This document shows positions 45,607 to 57,190 of a stretch of DNA of 64,000 nt, piece by piece. The notes beneath the pieces are model-generated. The model worked only from the letters and a program-made list of their open reading frames with translations. It searched no databases and had not been told where the DNA came from. Each line of letters opens with the position of its first letter. The stretch's first letter is position 1. The translations under genes and the position numbers were made by a program. This stretch comes from Phaeoceros laevis (taxonomy: Eukaryota > Anthocerotophyta > Anthocerotopsida > Notothyladales), in the NCBI GenBank assembly GCA_049999765.1, contig JBNGIQ010009273.1:87304-151303 (forward strand), written 5' to 3'.

Positions 45607-48600
45607 ATGCTTACCGCTAGCAATTCCAGGGTCAGCATGCGAGGAAGCCCATCTCGCTTCGCGCCGAACGCCTTTCAGTACAATGGCAGAGTAGGCCTCG
45701 CCCTTGTGCCTTGTATTGTTTTCCTGCTGGGACTGGGCGGCAAGCCAGTCCTCGCTACTTCAACTCTAGGCATCTTGATCTCGTACATTCTTGATTCACT
45801 CCACCTCAAGCACGGCGCTTTCTTTGGTGTCTGGGCCTCCTTGTTTGCCACTGTAGGAGCGTTGTTATTTTCAGGCACGAGCTTGTCGACAGCGTCCACT
45901 CCTTTGTACGTTCTTGCCCTCTTTGTGTCATTCCAGCTAGTATTTCTTGTTGGAGTATGGGCATCTCTTCAGTTCAAGTGGCTTCAGCTAGAGAATCCTT
46001 CGGTGGTTTGGGCTTTGGAGCGCCTTCTTTTCGCTTGCATCCCCTTCACTGCTTCGACAATTCTGGCATGGGCTCTAGTGGTGTCGGTTGGGGTTCACAG
46101 GGCACCTTTCTATCTTATGCCTGTCGTATTTGGTCTGTACTGGCTGTTTGGATTACCTCAGCCTTCATCCTTCCGGACCAAATTGGAGAGGCAGTATGGT
46201 GGACAGGTCTCAGACGAAGCCTTGATTTCCGGCTCTCTAGAGGCTGCCGCGCACTCCCTCACGGTGCTGTTCCTCCCTCTTCTCTTCCACATCGCAGCAC
46301 ACCACCGGCGCCTTATTGCCTCTCCCAACGCCATCTGCGACCTGCTCCTCCTCTTTTTTGTACCTTTGCTGTTCCAGCTATATTCCTCGACACGTGGTGC
46401 ACTCTGGTGGCTTGCGAAGGACCCGTCTGACCTGCGCCGTCTCCAGAATGTCAACGCCGTAGTCTCCATACTAGTTGTAATCGTCTGCCTGGAGATCCGG
46501 GTCATTTTCCACTCCTTCAACCAATACATTATGGTATCTGCACCATGGAGTTACCTTCTGGTGACCACTGCCCTTCTTGGGAGTGCTGCAGCTATGGGAT
46601 TGTCCTTCAGTGGCTTGCTCAGCCAATCGGCTACACCTTTTCCTCTAGCTTGTCTATTCGCCGCTGCAGCTATTTGTGGTTCGCTCGTTGTGGGCATGCC
46701 TTTCATGGTACGCGAAAATCATCTCTCGACACTTGACTCTTTATTCTCTGCTTGTATCTCTATTACAAACTCTTCTTGTTGCTGCGTTGTGCAGTTTATG
46801 CCGGTACCCCTTGTTGCGGCCGTATTCTTCTCTGAGTTTTGCATCAAAAAGAGCATCTTCTCGTATTTCCTTTTCACAGTAGCTGCAAGTTTCTCACTTG
46901 GATGGTTTATGATGCACAACTTTTGGCCTCTCAACATTTGGCTCGGAGGTCTGAAGTTAAAGGTTATATGCAATCTGATTACAGCGAGTGCTGTGCTGGC
47001 TTTGGCTGTTCCTGGGCTTGTCCGGCTTCCACGGAGAGCCCACCCCCTGGTGGAAGTTGTTCTGGTTGGGCATGCTTTGCTAGTTTGTCAGCTGGAAAAT
47101 AGACTGTACAACTATGGAAGCATTTACCATTTTGGTTTGGAAGAAGATGCTGTGTATCCAAGCTATCTAGTGATTGCTACGACCCTTATTGGGCTGGTAT
47201 TAACTTGGAAAATGACACAAGAGACTTTGCTTGGATCTCTTGCGACGTGGGTTCTTACATGTCTCTACTTGGGCAAGCTGTCTCTTCTGCTGCTGTCGAC
47301 AAAGGATGTCTTGTGGCCTTCAACTTTGTTCTTTCTCGCAATCTCACCTCCAATTCTGCTGTACAAGTATGTTATTGCCCATCTGCTGAAGGTTTCAGAA
47401 AACCCTGACACACACCTCTCCAAATTCTTGGATAGCTGAAATGCTGCTACTTGCAAGCTTGTATGATCATTGCTCCCAGTTAGCAGTTTGTTGTTAGTTT
47501 AAGCTGCAGCGATCGTGTTGAGGATGATTTTGAGACTATGCCATCTGCTGAGCTTGATCCTGCTGCTGTCAGGGGAAAAGGAAAAGGTCTTTCGAAGATG
47601 AAGTCTTGGCAGGGGCTTGGGCATGTAGCAGTTGTATTTGTGACCGTGTGGTTTTGCCGACATGCAGTCAATGAATGTATTCATTGGTGGACAGGACAAC
47701 CACCGTCAGATGCACTAGTCCTGGGGTGTCTGATTCTTGTTTCAAGCCTGACCTCGGTTCCAATTGTTACATCTCATTTTTCACATGTTCAGGTACTGTG
47801 CCTTTAATTTGATGGAGAAAGTCCTACGTTTACACTTATCCAAATTGACCTTCTGTTAAGCTGTTGAGGTCATTACAATTTGTACTAACTCTTTACTGTG
47901 TCCTGATTTTATGGTATGTTCCACATATCTGCAGCTAGCAAAGAAGTGGCTTCTACTCGTTACATCATTTGGACTTATGCTTATTTTCTTTCAACCGCCT
48001 ATGAGAGGAGCTTTGTCATCCTGGTGGAGTAGTAGCCGCATTGTAGATATGCCAGATGATGGGAGCATGTATGGTTTCGAATCAAGTAACCCCTCGTGGC
48101 CAGTCTGGTTGTTGGTCTGGACACTTGTATTGTCACTGGCATCGTTGACCTCTGTACTACCTGTGCAGCATGTTGTTGAACTTCGTCTTGTTTATGCTGT
48201 TGTGGTGGGGCTGAACATAGGGATATATCTATGTGTGCAATACTTTGTGCAAGCTGTGATCATCCATGGTTTGCTCGTAGCAGCCGTGGTTTCTGCGACT
48301 TTATTTCTGGTGTTTTCGCATCTTCCATCAGCCACAAGCCCAATATACCTACCTTGGGTTTTTTTGCTTTTCATTTTCCTTCTTCCTGTTATGTACTTTG
48401 CTGAAGGTCAGCTGGACATTGACCCAGAGCAGGGAGATGGCAGTGGTAGAGTTGTTCCATCCTTGGCAATCAAGGGTGCAAGGACTGGCCTACTTGGTTT
48501 GTATGCAGCCATCCTTATGTTAATTGCCTTAGAAGTCAAGTTGAGGCTCGGAGTACTGAGGAACAAGGGCCTTGAAAAAGCTGCTGGTAGAGGCTTACCG

Positions 48601-49251
48601 AGCAGTAGCTCAGGCTGCAGACCAAAGCACCCCCTCCAGCGTCGCCTTCGTGTGGTTCTAGAAGGATCACTAAGTTCGGGAAAATTGCCTTCAGAAGGTG
48701 CATGGGTGCCTATGATAGGGAATATTGCGACACTTCTTTGTTTCACTATATGTCTGGTTCTCAATGTTCACCTGACAGGTGGATCAGATAGGGCAATCTT
48801 ACTTCTTGCTCCAATTTTGTTGCTTCTCAACCAGGACCTTGACCTCTTAGTGGGATTTGGCGACAAAGAGAGGTATTTCCCGGTTACTTGTGCTGCATCT
48901 ATTTATTTGACCAGTTCTGCAGCATTTAGTCTCTGGCATGAGGCGTGGCACGGCAACCAAAATTCTGTCTGGGGTTTGGAAGCAGGGAGGCCTGGTATGT
49001 TCTTTGCCTTGAAGAACGCAATTTTGCTCCTACTTGTCATTCCAAACCATGCCATGTTCAATCGGTTCATGTGGGACTACGGACGGGTATCTGACTTCAT
49101 GTTGCTCATAACGGCTCCTCTGAATCTCCCTGCTGCTGTCATAACGGATATGAGCACCATAAGGCTCCTAGCTGTATTGGGAATGGCTTACTCAGGGGTC
49201 CAGTATTTGGTCTCTCGGCAGGTGCAAATTGCTGGGCAGAGGTTTGTCTAG
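45607..49251 (+). CDS. NEF1: NEF1-like multi-spanning membrane protein, 3 exons, intact
   Basis: Homologue of plant NO EXINE FORMATION 1, a plant-specific integral membrane protein needed for pollen/spore wall patterning and plastid membrane integrity in Arabidopsis. Exons are 45607-47366, 47510-47792 and 47935-49251. Introns are GTATGT...CTGCAG and GTACTG...CTGCAG, and they join through phase 2 and phase 0. The total is about 1119 residues, close to the size I recall for the Arabidopsis protein. The N-terminal signature is SRFAPNAFQYNGRVGLALVP, followed by many hydrophobic helices. Later family blocks are FHSFNQYIMVSAPWSYLLVT and KMKSWQGLGHVAVV. The start at 45607 is the first ATG in frame; 45637 is an alternative. 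No damage was found, so this is the one clearly functional host gene here. Confidence 0.9.
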
Positions 49252-49869
49252 TTAGCGCAGTGATGCCTCGTTCTTGGACAGTGATGCCTCGTTCTTGGAC
49301 ACAAGCGCCGCTTCGAAAGGAAGCCGGTGATTGATGTTGTCGCCCTAGTTTAGTTTAACCCTTTTTGGACTGGGTGACCAATTATTGGTCGATTCTGGAC
49401 AAATCCTCTTTGTTTATTGTCTCCAACAAGGTGGGAATGTGACCCGTTTGAAAAGGGTTTCTTGACCCTTTTATTTTGTGGTAGTCCGGTTTGACCGTCT
49501 AAAATTGAAGGGTCAAACCGGTTAAAAAATGAAAAAACGGTTAAAAAGTTTAAACGGTTTATAATAGTAAGTTAGCTTGGGAAAGTAGCGAGTTGGCATA
49601 GCATTAGGGTTGGGGAAAGGGAGGTTGCGTGTTCGATCCTCCTAGGGCTCTCTCATACCAACCTATACATTTGATGCGCCTTGGCCGCCGCGCAGCTTTC
49701 TAGAAAGCACCAACCTATACATTTGAGAGGCACGAAGACCGTGAATGCATCGGCAGCCATTATGATGGGGGAAGTCAGGAAGTCCTTGGATGCAGCAAGT
49801 TAACTTTTGCAAGGCTACATATGTTTACAACATCATTTCAAGTGGGGTAGTACAAGCACTACGTAAACC
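49252..49869. other. NEF1 3' flank with hairpin and SINE-like relic
   Basis: TGATGCCTCGTTCTTGGACA occurs twice in tandem just after the stop. Perfect 11-bp inverted arms CCGGTTTGACC (49486-49496) and GGTCAAACCGG (49511-49521) form a hairpin. ACCAACCTATACATTTGA is repeated at about 49656 and 49709. Confidence 0.6.
49580..49655 (+). repeat. tRNA-derived SINE-like head
   Basis: GTTGGCATAGCATTAGG resembles a Pol III A box and GTTCGATCCTCC a B box, about 50 bp apart as in tRNA genes. No tRNA fold or anticodon arm is convincing, so a SINE relic fits better than a tRNA gene. Confidence 0.5.
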
Positions 49870-50289
49870 ATGGACATGTACATGAGGGCAGCAGATGAGT
49901 TACATCCTGGAGGCGGTTTCCAGCACTTTGCCATGGAGCCAGTCCAGGAAGAAGAGCTAGTCATTGAACCAGAAAGAGAGATTTATTTGGGACCACGCCG
50001 AAGTATACGCAGGCAGGTCGAAGAAGAGTCACAAATGCGAGGAGATGTGGATGAGATTAAAGAAGGAGACATGGTGGCAGTGGCAGCTGACAACGATTTC
50101 GAAGGCAAACCGTTCTGGGTGGCGAAGGTGCTGGAAGTGCATAAGGATGTCCTTGAACTATTTATAAAAGTACACTGGTGGGCTACACAGAATCTGAATG
50201 CCTATGTGCCCGCATTCATTCACATGGAAGAAGTGACAGAAGACGATGCACCCTCTCCATTGCGCATATTTTGCGTTTTTATGGTTTAA
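49870..50289 (+). pseudogene. Transposon-protein C-terminal fragment with Tudor/BAH-like motif
   Basis: The start shows an acidic stretch, a basic RRSIRRQ and then EIKEGDMVAVAADNDFEGKP, FWVAKVLEV and KVHWWATQN. This 'GDxVAV...PFWxxKV...VHWW' pattern is a small beta-barrel-like module found at the C-termini of some plant transposon proteins. It may be the tail of a relative of the transposase-like gene at 60951, which also turns basic (RRAQRQQRR) near its visible end. The frame ends at 50287. Confidence 0.45.
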
Positions 50290-51145
50290 TAACTTTAATG
50301 GTATGTCATTACATAGCGTGTGCTTAGGGCGTATTTTTGGGGTAGTTACCGCATAGCATGACAGACTTGCTCCACTTTGCGACACAGAAGACGAGGCACC
50401 CTCTCCATTGCCCAAGGGGCGTGGACATAAGCGTGGCTGTGGGAAAGGGGTGAGATAGGAAGAAAAGTGCACCCAAGGAACCGGTAAGACAACCACACAT
50501 GCAAGACTTGCCAATCGGCGATGAGAAGACACTCGTACTAGCATATGGGCTCGTATTAACGGCAGGAGGGACGTTACCTCGACGAACAGATACGATTACG
50601 TTTATCAAAAGAAAGCTATTTGAAAATAGGCCCGACTCAAACGAGGTCGATGGCCCTATGTCTGCCGGCTTGCAAAATTAGTCAGATGATGATGACGATG
50701 CAGAATCCACCGACCGTGAGGAAGACCTTGATGCATGTGATATACATGGCCTACTTCTCGAGCAGAACCAGTAGAGCCTATAATAGTCAATTTCGATCGT
50801 CCCCATAGGGCTTCGCTTTTGGACCCGACCAAAAATAACATGTTAGATGGCATTGACATGTGAGTCCATGTAGGGTGGTTCGCACAGAGGCTGTGTGTTA
50901 GAGGGCTACTGAAGTGAAGAAGCTGATGTTTTGCACCCCAAAGTGTACGAGCGGGCATGAAGTATAGTCGTTTTCGGGTCGTTCTTCTTTCCAATCACAT
51001 CATTTAAATAGCATTGTCCGATTTTTGCATCATTTAAATAGCATTGTCCGATTTTTGCAGCAAACCCGCGGGCTCCAGGTACCGGATGTCCGGTACTCGG
51101 GGTCAATTGAAATCCTATTAAAAGGCAAATTTTCTTATCCAAGAC
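50290..51145. other. Degenerate sequence before a 100-N gap
   Basis: A run of GATGATGATGACGATG with acidic coding potential lies near 50684, and GCATCATTTAAATAGCATTGTCCGA-like sequence is tandemly doubled at about 50997-51058. No gene was recognised. Confidence 0.45.
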
Positions 51146-51245
51146 NNNNNNNNNNNNNNNNNNNNNNNNNNNNNNNNNNNNNNNNNNNNNNNNNNNNNNN
51201 NNNNNNNNNNNNNNNNNNNNNNNNNNNNNNNNNNNNNNNNNNNNN

Positions 51246-51735
51246 TCAACAAAGAAATCCCGTTTCATTGGAGACCGTGTTGTACCTTGGAGTACACTTC
51301 TTTACCACGGCGCATTTCACCAAAGCGAAGACAGACAAGGTGCAAAAGGCAGCAACTGTAGGAAGTTGAGGACTGGCTGCAAAGCTGGAACATTTCTGGC
51401 AATGACCTCACCTCGCTAGGCCTGGAAACCCTGGACCGGGCTTATCTAGAAAGGATCTGGAACCTACAAAACCAGACATCAGACATGCGATTTTGCATAT
51501 GCAACATGTGAGCAGAACAGACGTACGACAAGAGCCCTTACCTCTCCACCCTCTTACCTAGGAAACAAGCGATCCAAATAGCCAGATTCAGATTGAGAGG
51601 ACACCAACTTGGAGTCCTGAAGGGAAGAGGGCACATAAGCCGGAAGGACATGCACTGCAACCGATGCAACATGAAAATGCTAGACGATGAGCACCTTAAA
51701 ATATTCTCCTGCCCAGTCCTGCACTTCCTGTGACC
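51246..51735 (+). pseudogene. LINE reverse-transcriptase relic
   Basis: Just after the gap one frame reads YLGVHFFTTAHFTKAKTDKV, matching the thumb region of non-LTR reverse transcriptases ('YLGxxFxxxxxFTKAxxxRxxKA'). At 51560-51715 another frame gives IARFRLRGHQLGVLKGRG, then CNRCNMKMLDDEHLKIFSC, the CX2C...HX4C zinc-binding tail of plant LINE proteins. Stops and frame changes are present, and the N-terminal domains are missing or in the gap. Confidence 0.68.
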
Positions 51736-52955
51736 CAAATACCAACAGATAGTCACACCTGCCATATAGCCCAGCAGCTCATGACCCAAGCTAAATTCAT
51801 AGAGGAAGCATCGTAAAACACTATTGCAACTTATATATCATTTAGAACTAGTTGATTTTGCAAGCATTTAACTCTCTTTAAGACCCCTCAATGCAGCTGC
51901 TTATCAAACTGTATAGCAAAAACACTTGGAAATCTTGCAGACATTCAACAATGCCCTCAAGCCCAAAGAATTACGGCACTCTGACCCATCTCATGGGAAG
52001 CACAACCTGCCAGGTCCAGACTGGTACCTTCCTACTCGCCGCGTTGCACACCCACATCGCAAAGGCCTGGGACTACATCACCTTCAGGACGTTCCCTCTC
52101 ATAACCCCTGAGTGCAGCCACCTGCCATACCACATAGCAACAACAGTTGTCAATCTTGCGAGCAGTTAGCTTGCATGATGACTGCACACGGCTCCCACCC
52201 AGCATGGTCAGAGACATAAAGCATATTTGCTAAGTAAACTAGTTGCAATCATGGAGCAACGATGCTACCTTCGTCACTATTATTGAATTCACGAATGCCT
52301 GCCCCCTCCACAAAACGTCACATCCATGGCAATAGAATCCATGCTCGCTCATCAAACATGTCACATGGTCAGCAAGCATTCTCATGACTATAAGCGTGCA
52401 GCGTCTGAATGCTATAGGGAAAAACGGTTCCCTGTCCTCTAAACACTCTTGACTCAGCTGTTCACACAATATTCAGCTGAGGCCGTGTAATCGGCAGAGA
52501 GTCCTTAGCAAATGAATGCCTCCTACTCGCATGAACAAGCAACAAAACAAACAGTCTGGGTACAGACTTAGAGCCTAGCACAATTGCCAAACCGATCAAT
52601 CACAGTTTGAATCAACGAATGTATCTTACAATAATGATGAAAACACAGCAGCGGCTAAGCCACAGCGCTGTCTAGGTTAGGAATTTGCTGAAGACTATCT
52701 GATCCCGTGCGAATGGGGGGATTTGAGTTGCTCACCTCACCAATCTCTATCACTTACTGGCCATGCCTCCGACGTTGCAAGAGTTCGCCGGGCTTCACGG
52801 CATTCATAATTGCCTTGCTGCCAATGTCCCATCCTCAACGGGCTCGGACACATCCTAGACACCGATCCTACAGCTTTGGAAAATCATATGACGTGTTTAG
52901 TAGCAAGCCTAAAGGTCCTCCAGACACAAGCCAGGGATGCCATTCTGAGACGTCA
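51736..52955. other. No recognisable gene
   Basis: Only short open stretches. Nothing could be assigned. Confidence 0.4.
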
Positions 52956-53183
52956 TGTGATAGTTAACTAGAGTTTAGTAACTAGGGTTATGTAAATATA
53001 GTAGTAAGAAGCTTCGGGATAGAAAAGTAGCTTCATGATAGCAAGGTGGCTATTAGTTACACGGCCGAAAAAAGCCACGGTTAAAACATGACAAGTGTAC
53101 TTGCGGTGCTGAACTTAAAGCCTGTGGCAAAACTTAATGAGATAGCTGATCCAGCCGCTTACAGTCGCGCGCGTACTGTGACA
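52956..53183 (+). repeat. Second gypsy element: 5' LTR
   Basis: Begins TGTGATAGTTAACTAGAG and ends ACTGTGACA, three bases before a primer-binding site. Only one copy is in the window, so the left boundary is inferred from the TG start. Confidence 0.65.
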
Positions 53184-53186
53184 AAG

Positions 53187-53198
53187 TGGTATCAGAGC
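53187..53198 (+). promoter_or_regulatory. Primer-binding site (initiator Met-tRNA) of second gypsy
   Basis: TGGTATCAGAGC directly after the LTR end, the same tRNA as used by the copia element. Confidence 0.9.
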
Positions 53199-53218
53199 AG
53201 TGGCCACCGTTGCTAACC

Positions 53219-53772
53219 ATGAGCGTAAGGAGCAGGAGAGTCTGGGAGTTGAAGGAGGATTACGGTGTACCATTGATCCATTTCAGTGAAGCTCGCGCCA
53301 CGTACGCATTGACTTGGGCAGCCAGATTGTATCCTCCTCGCGTGAGTCAACTTGAGGAATTGCTATCTTTGGCGCTGTTTGTAATTTATTCCGGTACGCC
53401 TCTGTTGTGGCAGGGGTTGTTGCTGGATGTTTTGCATGCAAGGTTAACATCAGGGACCGGAGCTTGGGCGATTGGTGAGCAATTGGCGCTCGAATTCTTG
53501 GTGAGTCCAGGACTGGAGCTGAGGTTTGGTTTCATGAGGTGGCGCCGGGAGTAACCCGGATTTTCCAGTTTCTGGAAGCGGAAGGTGCTCGTGAGCTGCT
53601 AATCAACCTCGAAAACAAGCACAGGCTTGTGGATAGGACATGTTTCACTGACCGAGATCTGCTGCTATGCGTGAAAAAGCTAATCCGAGGACTCGCCATG
53701 CATAGAGCACGGGTCAGGCAGCGACTTGCGCAGGAGCGGTTGGTGGTCGAGTTAGCAAGGACACAGGTGTAA
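53219..53772 (+). pseudogene. Leader ORF of second gypsy, function unknown
   Basis: From ATG 53219 an open stretch runs to 53552 and continues in another frame to 53770 after a one-base shift near 53540. The joined product would be about 183 residues, rich in Leu and Arg, with no motif I know. It lies between the primer-binding site and gag, where plant gypsy elements normally have only leader. Confidence 0.5.
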
Positions 53773-53835
53773 GCAACGGACTTGTGAGCGAGGAGAGGAG
53801 TCAGAGGGTTTGCTCCTCCAACAACGTTTGTAAGA

Positions 53836-54876
53836 ATGAATCCCGAGAAGATGGAAGGGGTACCAAGTGCCACGACTCAAGGAGGGAGTTCAGGAGCTAT
53901 GAGAACGGTACCACTAAACTGGAGCCCTGAGGAATTGATGCACTTGCTTGCAGAGCAGATGGAACGGGTTTCTGAGTTAGAAAAAGCCCTGAAGCGGCAG
54001 CAGACTGCATCTCAGGCACAGGAGGTGAGCAGGCCAGCGGCGTCGTACATCATTAAGGCACCAAAGCCAGATGCCTACGAAGGCAAGCATGATCCTGCAG
54101 CGGTAGAGAGGTGGAAGCACCAGGTGCGATTGTATATCTTTTTGCAAAATGTGAAACCAGAACACCAGGTAATGTTGGCGTCAACGTTCTTGAGGGGGGC
54201 AGCCTTAACCTGGTGGTTACAGAGGGAGATGCGTGTACAGCAAGGGGGTGCGATACCTTGTACCACGTTAGACGAATTTCTTCTTGCGGTAACCTTGCAG
54301 TTTGTGCCCTTGGATAGTCGTATGATTGCTACAGACAAACTAACCAACGTGTACCAAAGAGCAAGCTTAGCTGCCTACAATGAGGAGTTCCTCAATATAT
54401 GCTTGAGCATTCCAGGAATGGCGGAAGACGAGAAGGTCGACAAGTATATGCATGGGCTCAAACCTGCTGCGCAGAGGGAGGTGGTAATGGCTAGGTGTTA
54501 AACTTTGAACGAGGCTATGGCCGTGGCTGACAAGGCTGATGCGTTATTCTGGAAACTGAGGAGTTGGAATCGGACAGCATCCGGACAGTTTGGCAGCACA
54601 AGCACTCCAAGTGATGGGCCAACGCCCATGGAGATAGGGCAGGTGAAGCAAGAGTTCAAGGGAAATTGTTATGCATGTGGTGAGTGGGGTCACAAGAGCC
54701 TGGAGTGTCCAAAGACCCCAGCATGCCCTCGGCCAGGAGGAGGAAGAGGCCGAGGCTGGGGTAGAGGACAAGGAGGACGACCACCTCCCAACAATGCCGC
54801 TGCCACTAGAAAAATCCACAATGCAGAGCTAGAAGAAGTTAAGCAGGAGGACAGTCAGGAAAACGAGACACCCTAG
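53836..54876 (+). pseudogene. gag: Second gypsy gag
   Basis: ATG at 53836. A coiled-coil-like start (ELEKALKRQQ) is followed by the Retrotrans_gag capsid: KPDAYEGKHDPAAVERWKHQ, FLRGAALTWWLQREM, YQRASLAAYNEEFLNI and DEKVDKYMHGLKP. A TAA at 54499 (one C-to-T step from CAA) interrupts it. The downstream part has TPMEIGQVK and one perfect zinc knuckle, CYACGEWGHKSLEC, then a Gly/Arg-rich tail. Apart from the stop it is well preserved. Confidence 0.9.
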
Positions 54877-54954
54877 CAGCAGGAGGGGTAACTGTTGGGG
54901 AAACGTTAACCCCAAAACCAAACAAGTGCAGGGAAGGATTCTGCGGCACTGCTT

Positions 54955-55500
54955 CATGCGAATGCAGTCATGGAAACGATGGAGAGAGAGTCCGAAATCT
55001 GTTTACCGTCCAGGGCAAAGTAAATGGGCAAAGCTGCAGAATCTTAATAGATTGTGGAGCAAACTCGAGTTTTCTATCGAAAACCTATGCAAAAAGATGG
55101 AAGTTGGACAGCGGTAAACCATGTGGAAGGGTTGAATTAGCAGATGGGCACAAGAGTGTAGAGGAAGCAACATTAAGCGAACGCCTCAACCTCAGGATCG
55201 GAGATCACCGTGAAAGGACTAGACTGACAATCACTGAACTCAAGAGCGGGTACGATCTCCTCCTCGGCATACCATGGTTAGAAGACCATAACCCTGCAAT
55301 AACTTGGAAAAGTAAAGAGTTGCTATTAACGTGTGGTGGGCGTAGAGTGGTTGTCAGGGGAGAACAATTGTGCAGGACTGATGGGAAGACAAGGGTGCCT
55401 AAGATCCAAGCAGTCTCCCTGGAGAAGATTCTTCAAGACTGCTCAAACAAGGGGACTGAATTAGTTCTTTTTCTCATTCGTGACAGGCAGGACAAGTATG
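54955..55500 (+). pseudogene. Second gypsy aspartic protease, element truncated after it
   Basis: Reads FTVQGKVNGQ, then ILIDCGANSSFLSKTYAKRW and YDLLLGIPWLEDHNPAITWK, the protease and its C-terminal 'GxxWL' box. The active-site triad is D-C-G rather than D-S/T-G. Recognisable gypsy sequence stops at about 55500 without any RT, so the element is 3'-truncated where the methyltransferase element begins. Confidence 0.82.
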
Positions 55501-55583
55501 ATCAGAATGCAGCAGCTGTTGGAACCAAGAAATCGGATAAAATTAAGTTGAGGAGCTGCTATCATTGCTGTGACCACCTGCAG

Positions 55584-55781
55584 CACTGGACGACCGGTGG
55601 TGCGGTCTGGAATACGCTGCGATCTATCGGTAACTTGATAGCTAAGCTACGAGATGGCATCCACCACTTCACGACCGGTGCTGCCAAACAACTCTTCCTG
55701 CATGCGTGTGTGTCCGACATGGCGTCGTGCAAGCTAGATGCCTGCTACTTCCAGGCCGAATGTTCCACCGGACGACCGGTG
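55584..55781. repeat. Three copies of a CCGG palindrome motif
   Basis: CACTGGACGACCGGTG (55584-55599), CACTTCACGACCGGTG (55665-55680) and CACCGGACGACCGGTG (55766-55781). The last has perfect 6-bp inverted arms around ACGA. More copies on the opposite strand lie at 60188, 61356 and 61380. Confidence 0.8.
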
Positions 55782-57190
55782 CTGCAAACTACAATCTCCC
55801 GCATGCGCTTGCAAAGAAGCAAGGAAGCCGTGCTCGCTACATGGCCTCCAAGCTAGTGACCTGTGCCTGCGCAGTATCCACATCTACGCCGGCAGGCGTA
55901 GCCTCATCAGGCGGGGAAACGTAGCTGGGCCCTGCACTGAGATTGCAAACTGGAGTAGCACCACCTGATAACATCTCTTGCTGGTTAGAATCTGGAACCA
56001 CCTCATCGTACGCCTCTCCAACCCAGCATGTAACTCTGTCATCATTGCTGTCGCCAAAGCCTTGCCCCTCATAAGCACTTGCTGGATAGTCTGCTGCCCT
56101 GGAATTTGAGGCCTGAAGACGGTGGCCTCATCGCTGTCGCCATGCGTAGCTGCTGGCGTCCCCTTCAGCACAATGTACGATCCCCTACCACCAGCAACAA
56201 CATTCAGCATGGGCTCCTTCTTGAACATTTTAGTGCCTGAAAATCCAGCCTGCACACCTATCGCTTGAGATTCTGTGGGCAGGTCTTCCAAAGAATTGAT
56301 ACGCAATGCAATGTATTGCGTGCACCTGGGATCCACGTCCACAGCCACAACATGGCGAGCTAGTGATGCTGCTGCAACAAGAGTGGACCCCGAACACCCA
56401 TCAAGCACCCACTCCCCCTCCGTTGTGAACATGCTTATAAGTCTCTTCAACAAACGCAAAGGCTTCTGGTAGGGAGAGACGACCTTGTCATCAGCTGTCG
56501 TGTAGCATAGCTTCAGTTCGACAGCAGGTTCTGAAAAAACGTTTGTGAGACCAACAGCATCCCGGGGTAAGCCAACATATGATGCCATTGGAAATTGCGT
56601 TGGAATGCAGTCCTTCACCTTGGACCCTGCAGCAACAGTGAGATAATCTGCTGCATCGTACAGCTTGTCCTTTGATGGAGCAACCACATTTGTCTTGTGC
56701 CATACGCAGGTTGTCACAGCTCCCTTGCATTGTGCCATCAACACATCTCGCACCATGCACATATCATCAGGGGAATGGAACACAACAATCCGGTATACCT
56801 CAGACGTCGTGATGCCAATGAACTGGTTGACAGTGGTCTCAAAATCTGCCTTTGTGAACCGTGCATCAAACGCCGAAGAAGTTGGGTCCAGTTCCAAGCC
56901 TCTTGGCAGGTCCAGCACAAACAGCGTGTATGCGTGTATGCACGGGCCTCCACAAACCCTGCCATGCCCCTCACATCACCAGTTAGTATGGAGAGCTTGC
57001 TCATCACCCCTGCAGGCCAGTCCTCATCCCTATAATACACAAACTTGGTTAACTGGCCCGTTTCTTTCAACTGGTCCTGCTGGTCCTTCATTTTTTTCCA
57101 CTCTTTTGCTTTAAACAGATGCTCTTTGAAGATAGCTGGTAGTTGCTCTACGTCCCCAACACTCCTCAATCGCTGCCCACAGCAAACAAG

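Noticed and set aside
46158-46529. Alternative open stretches inside NEF1
   Set aside because: Shadows of the intact NEF1 frame.
49580-49655. A functional tRNA gene
   Set aside because: B-box-like sequence is present, but no acceptor stem or anticodon loop could be folded by eye.
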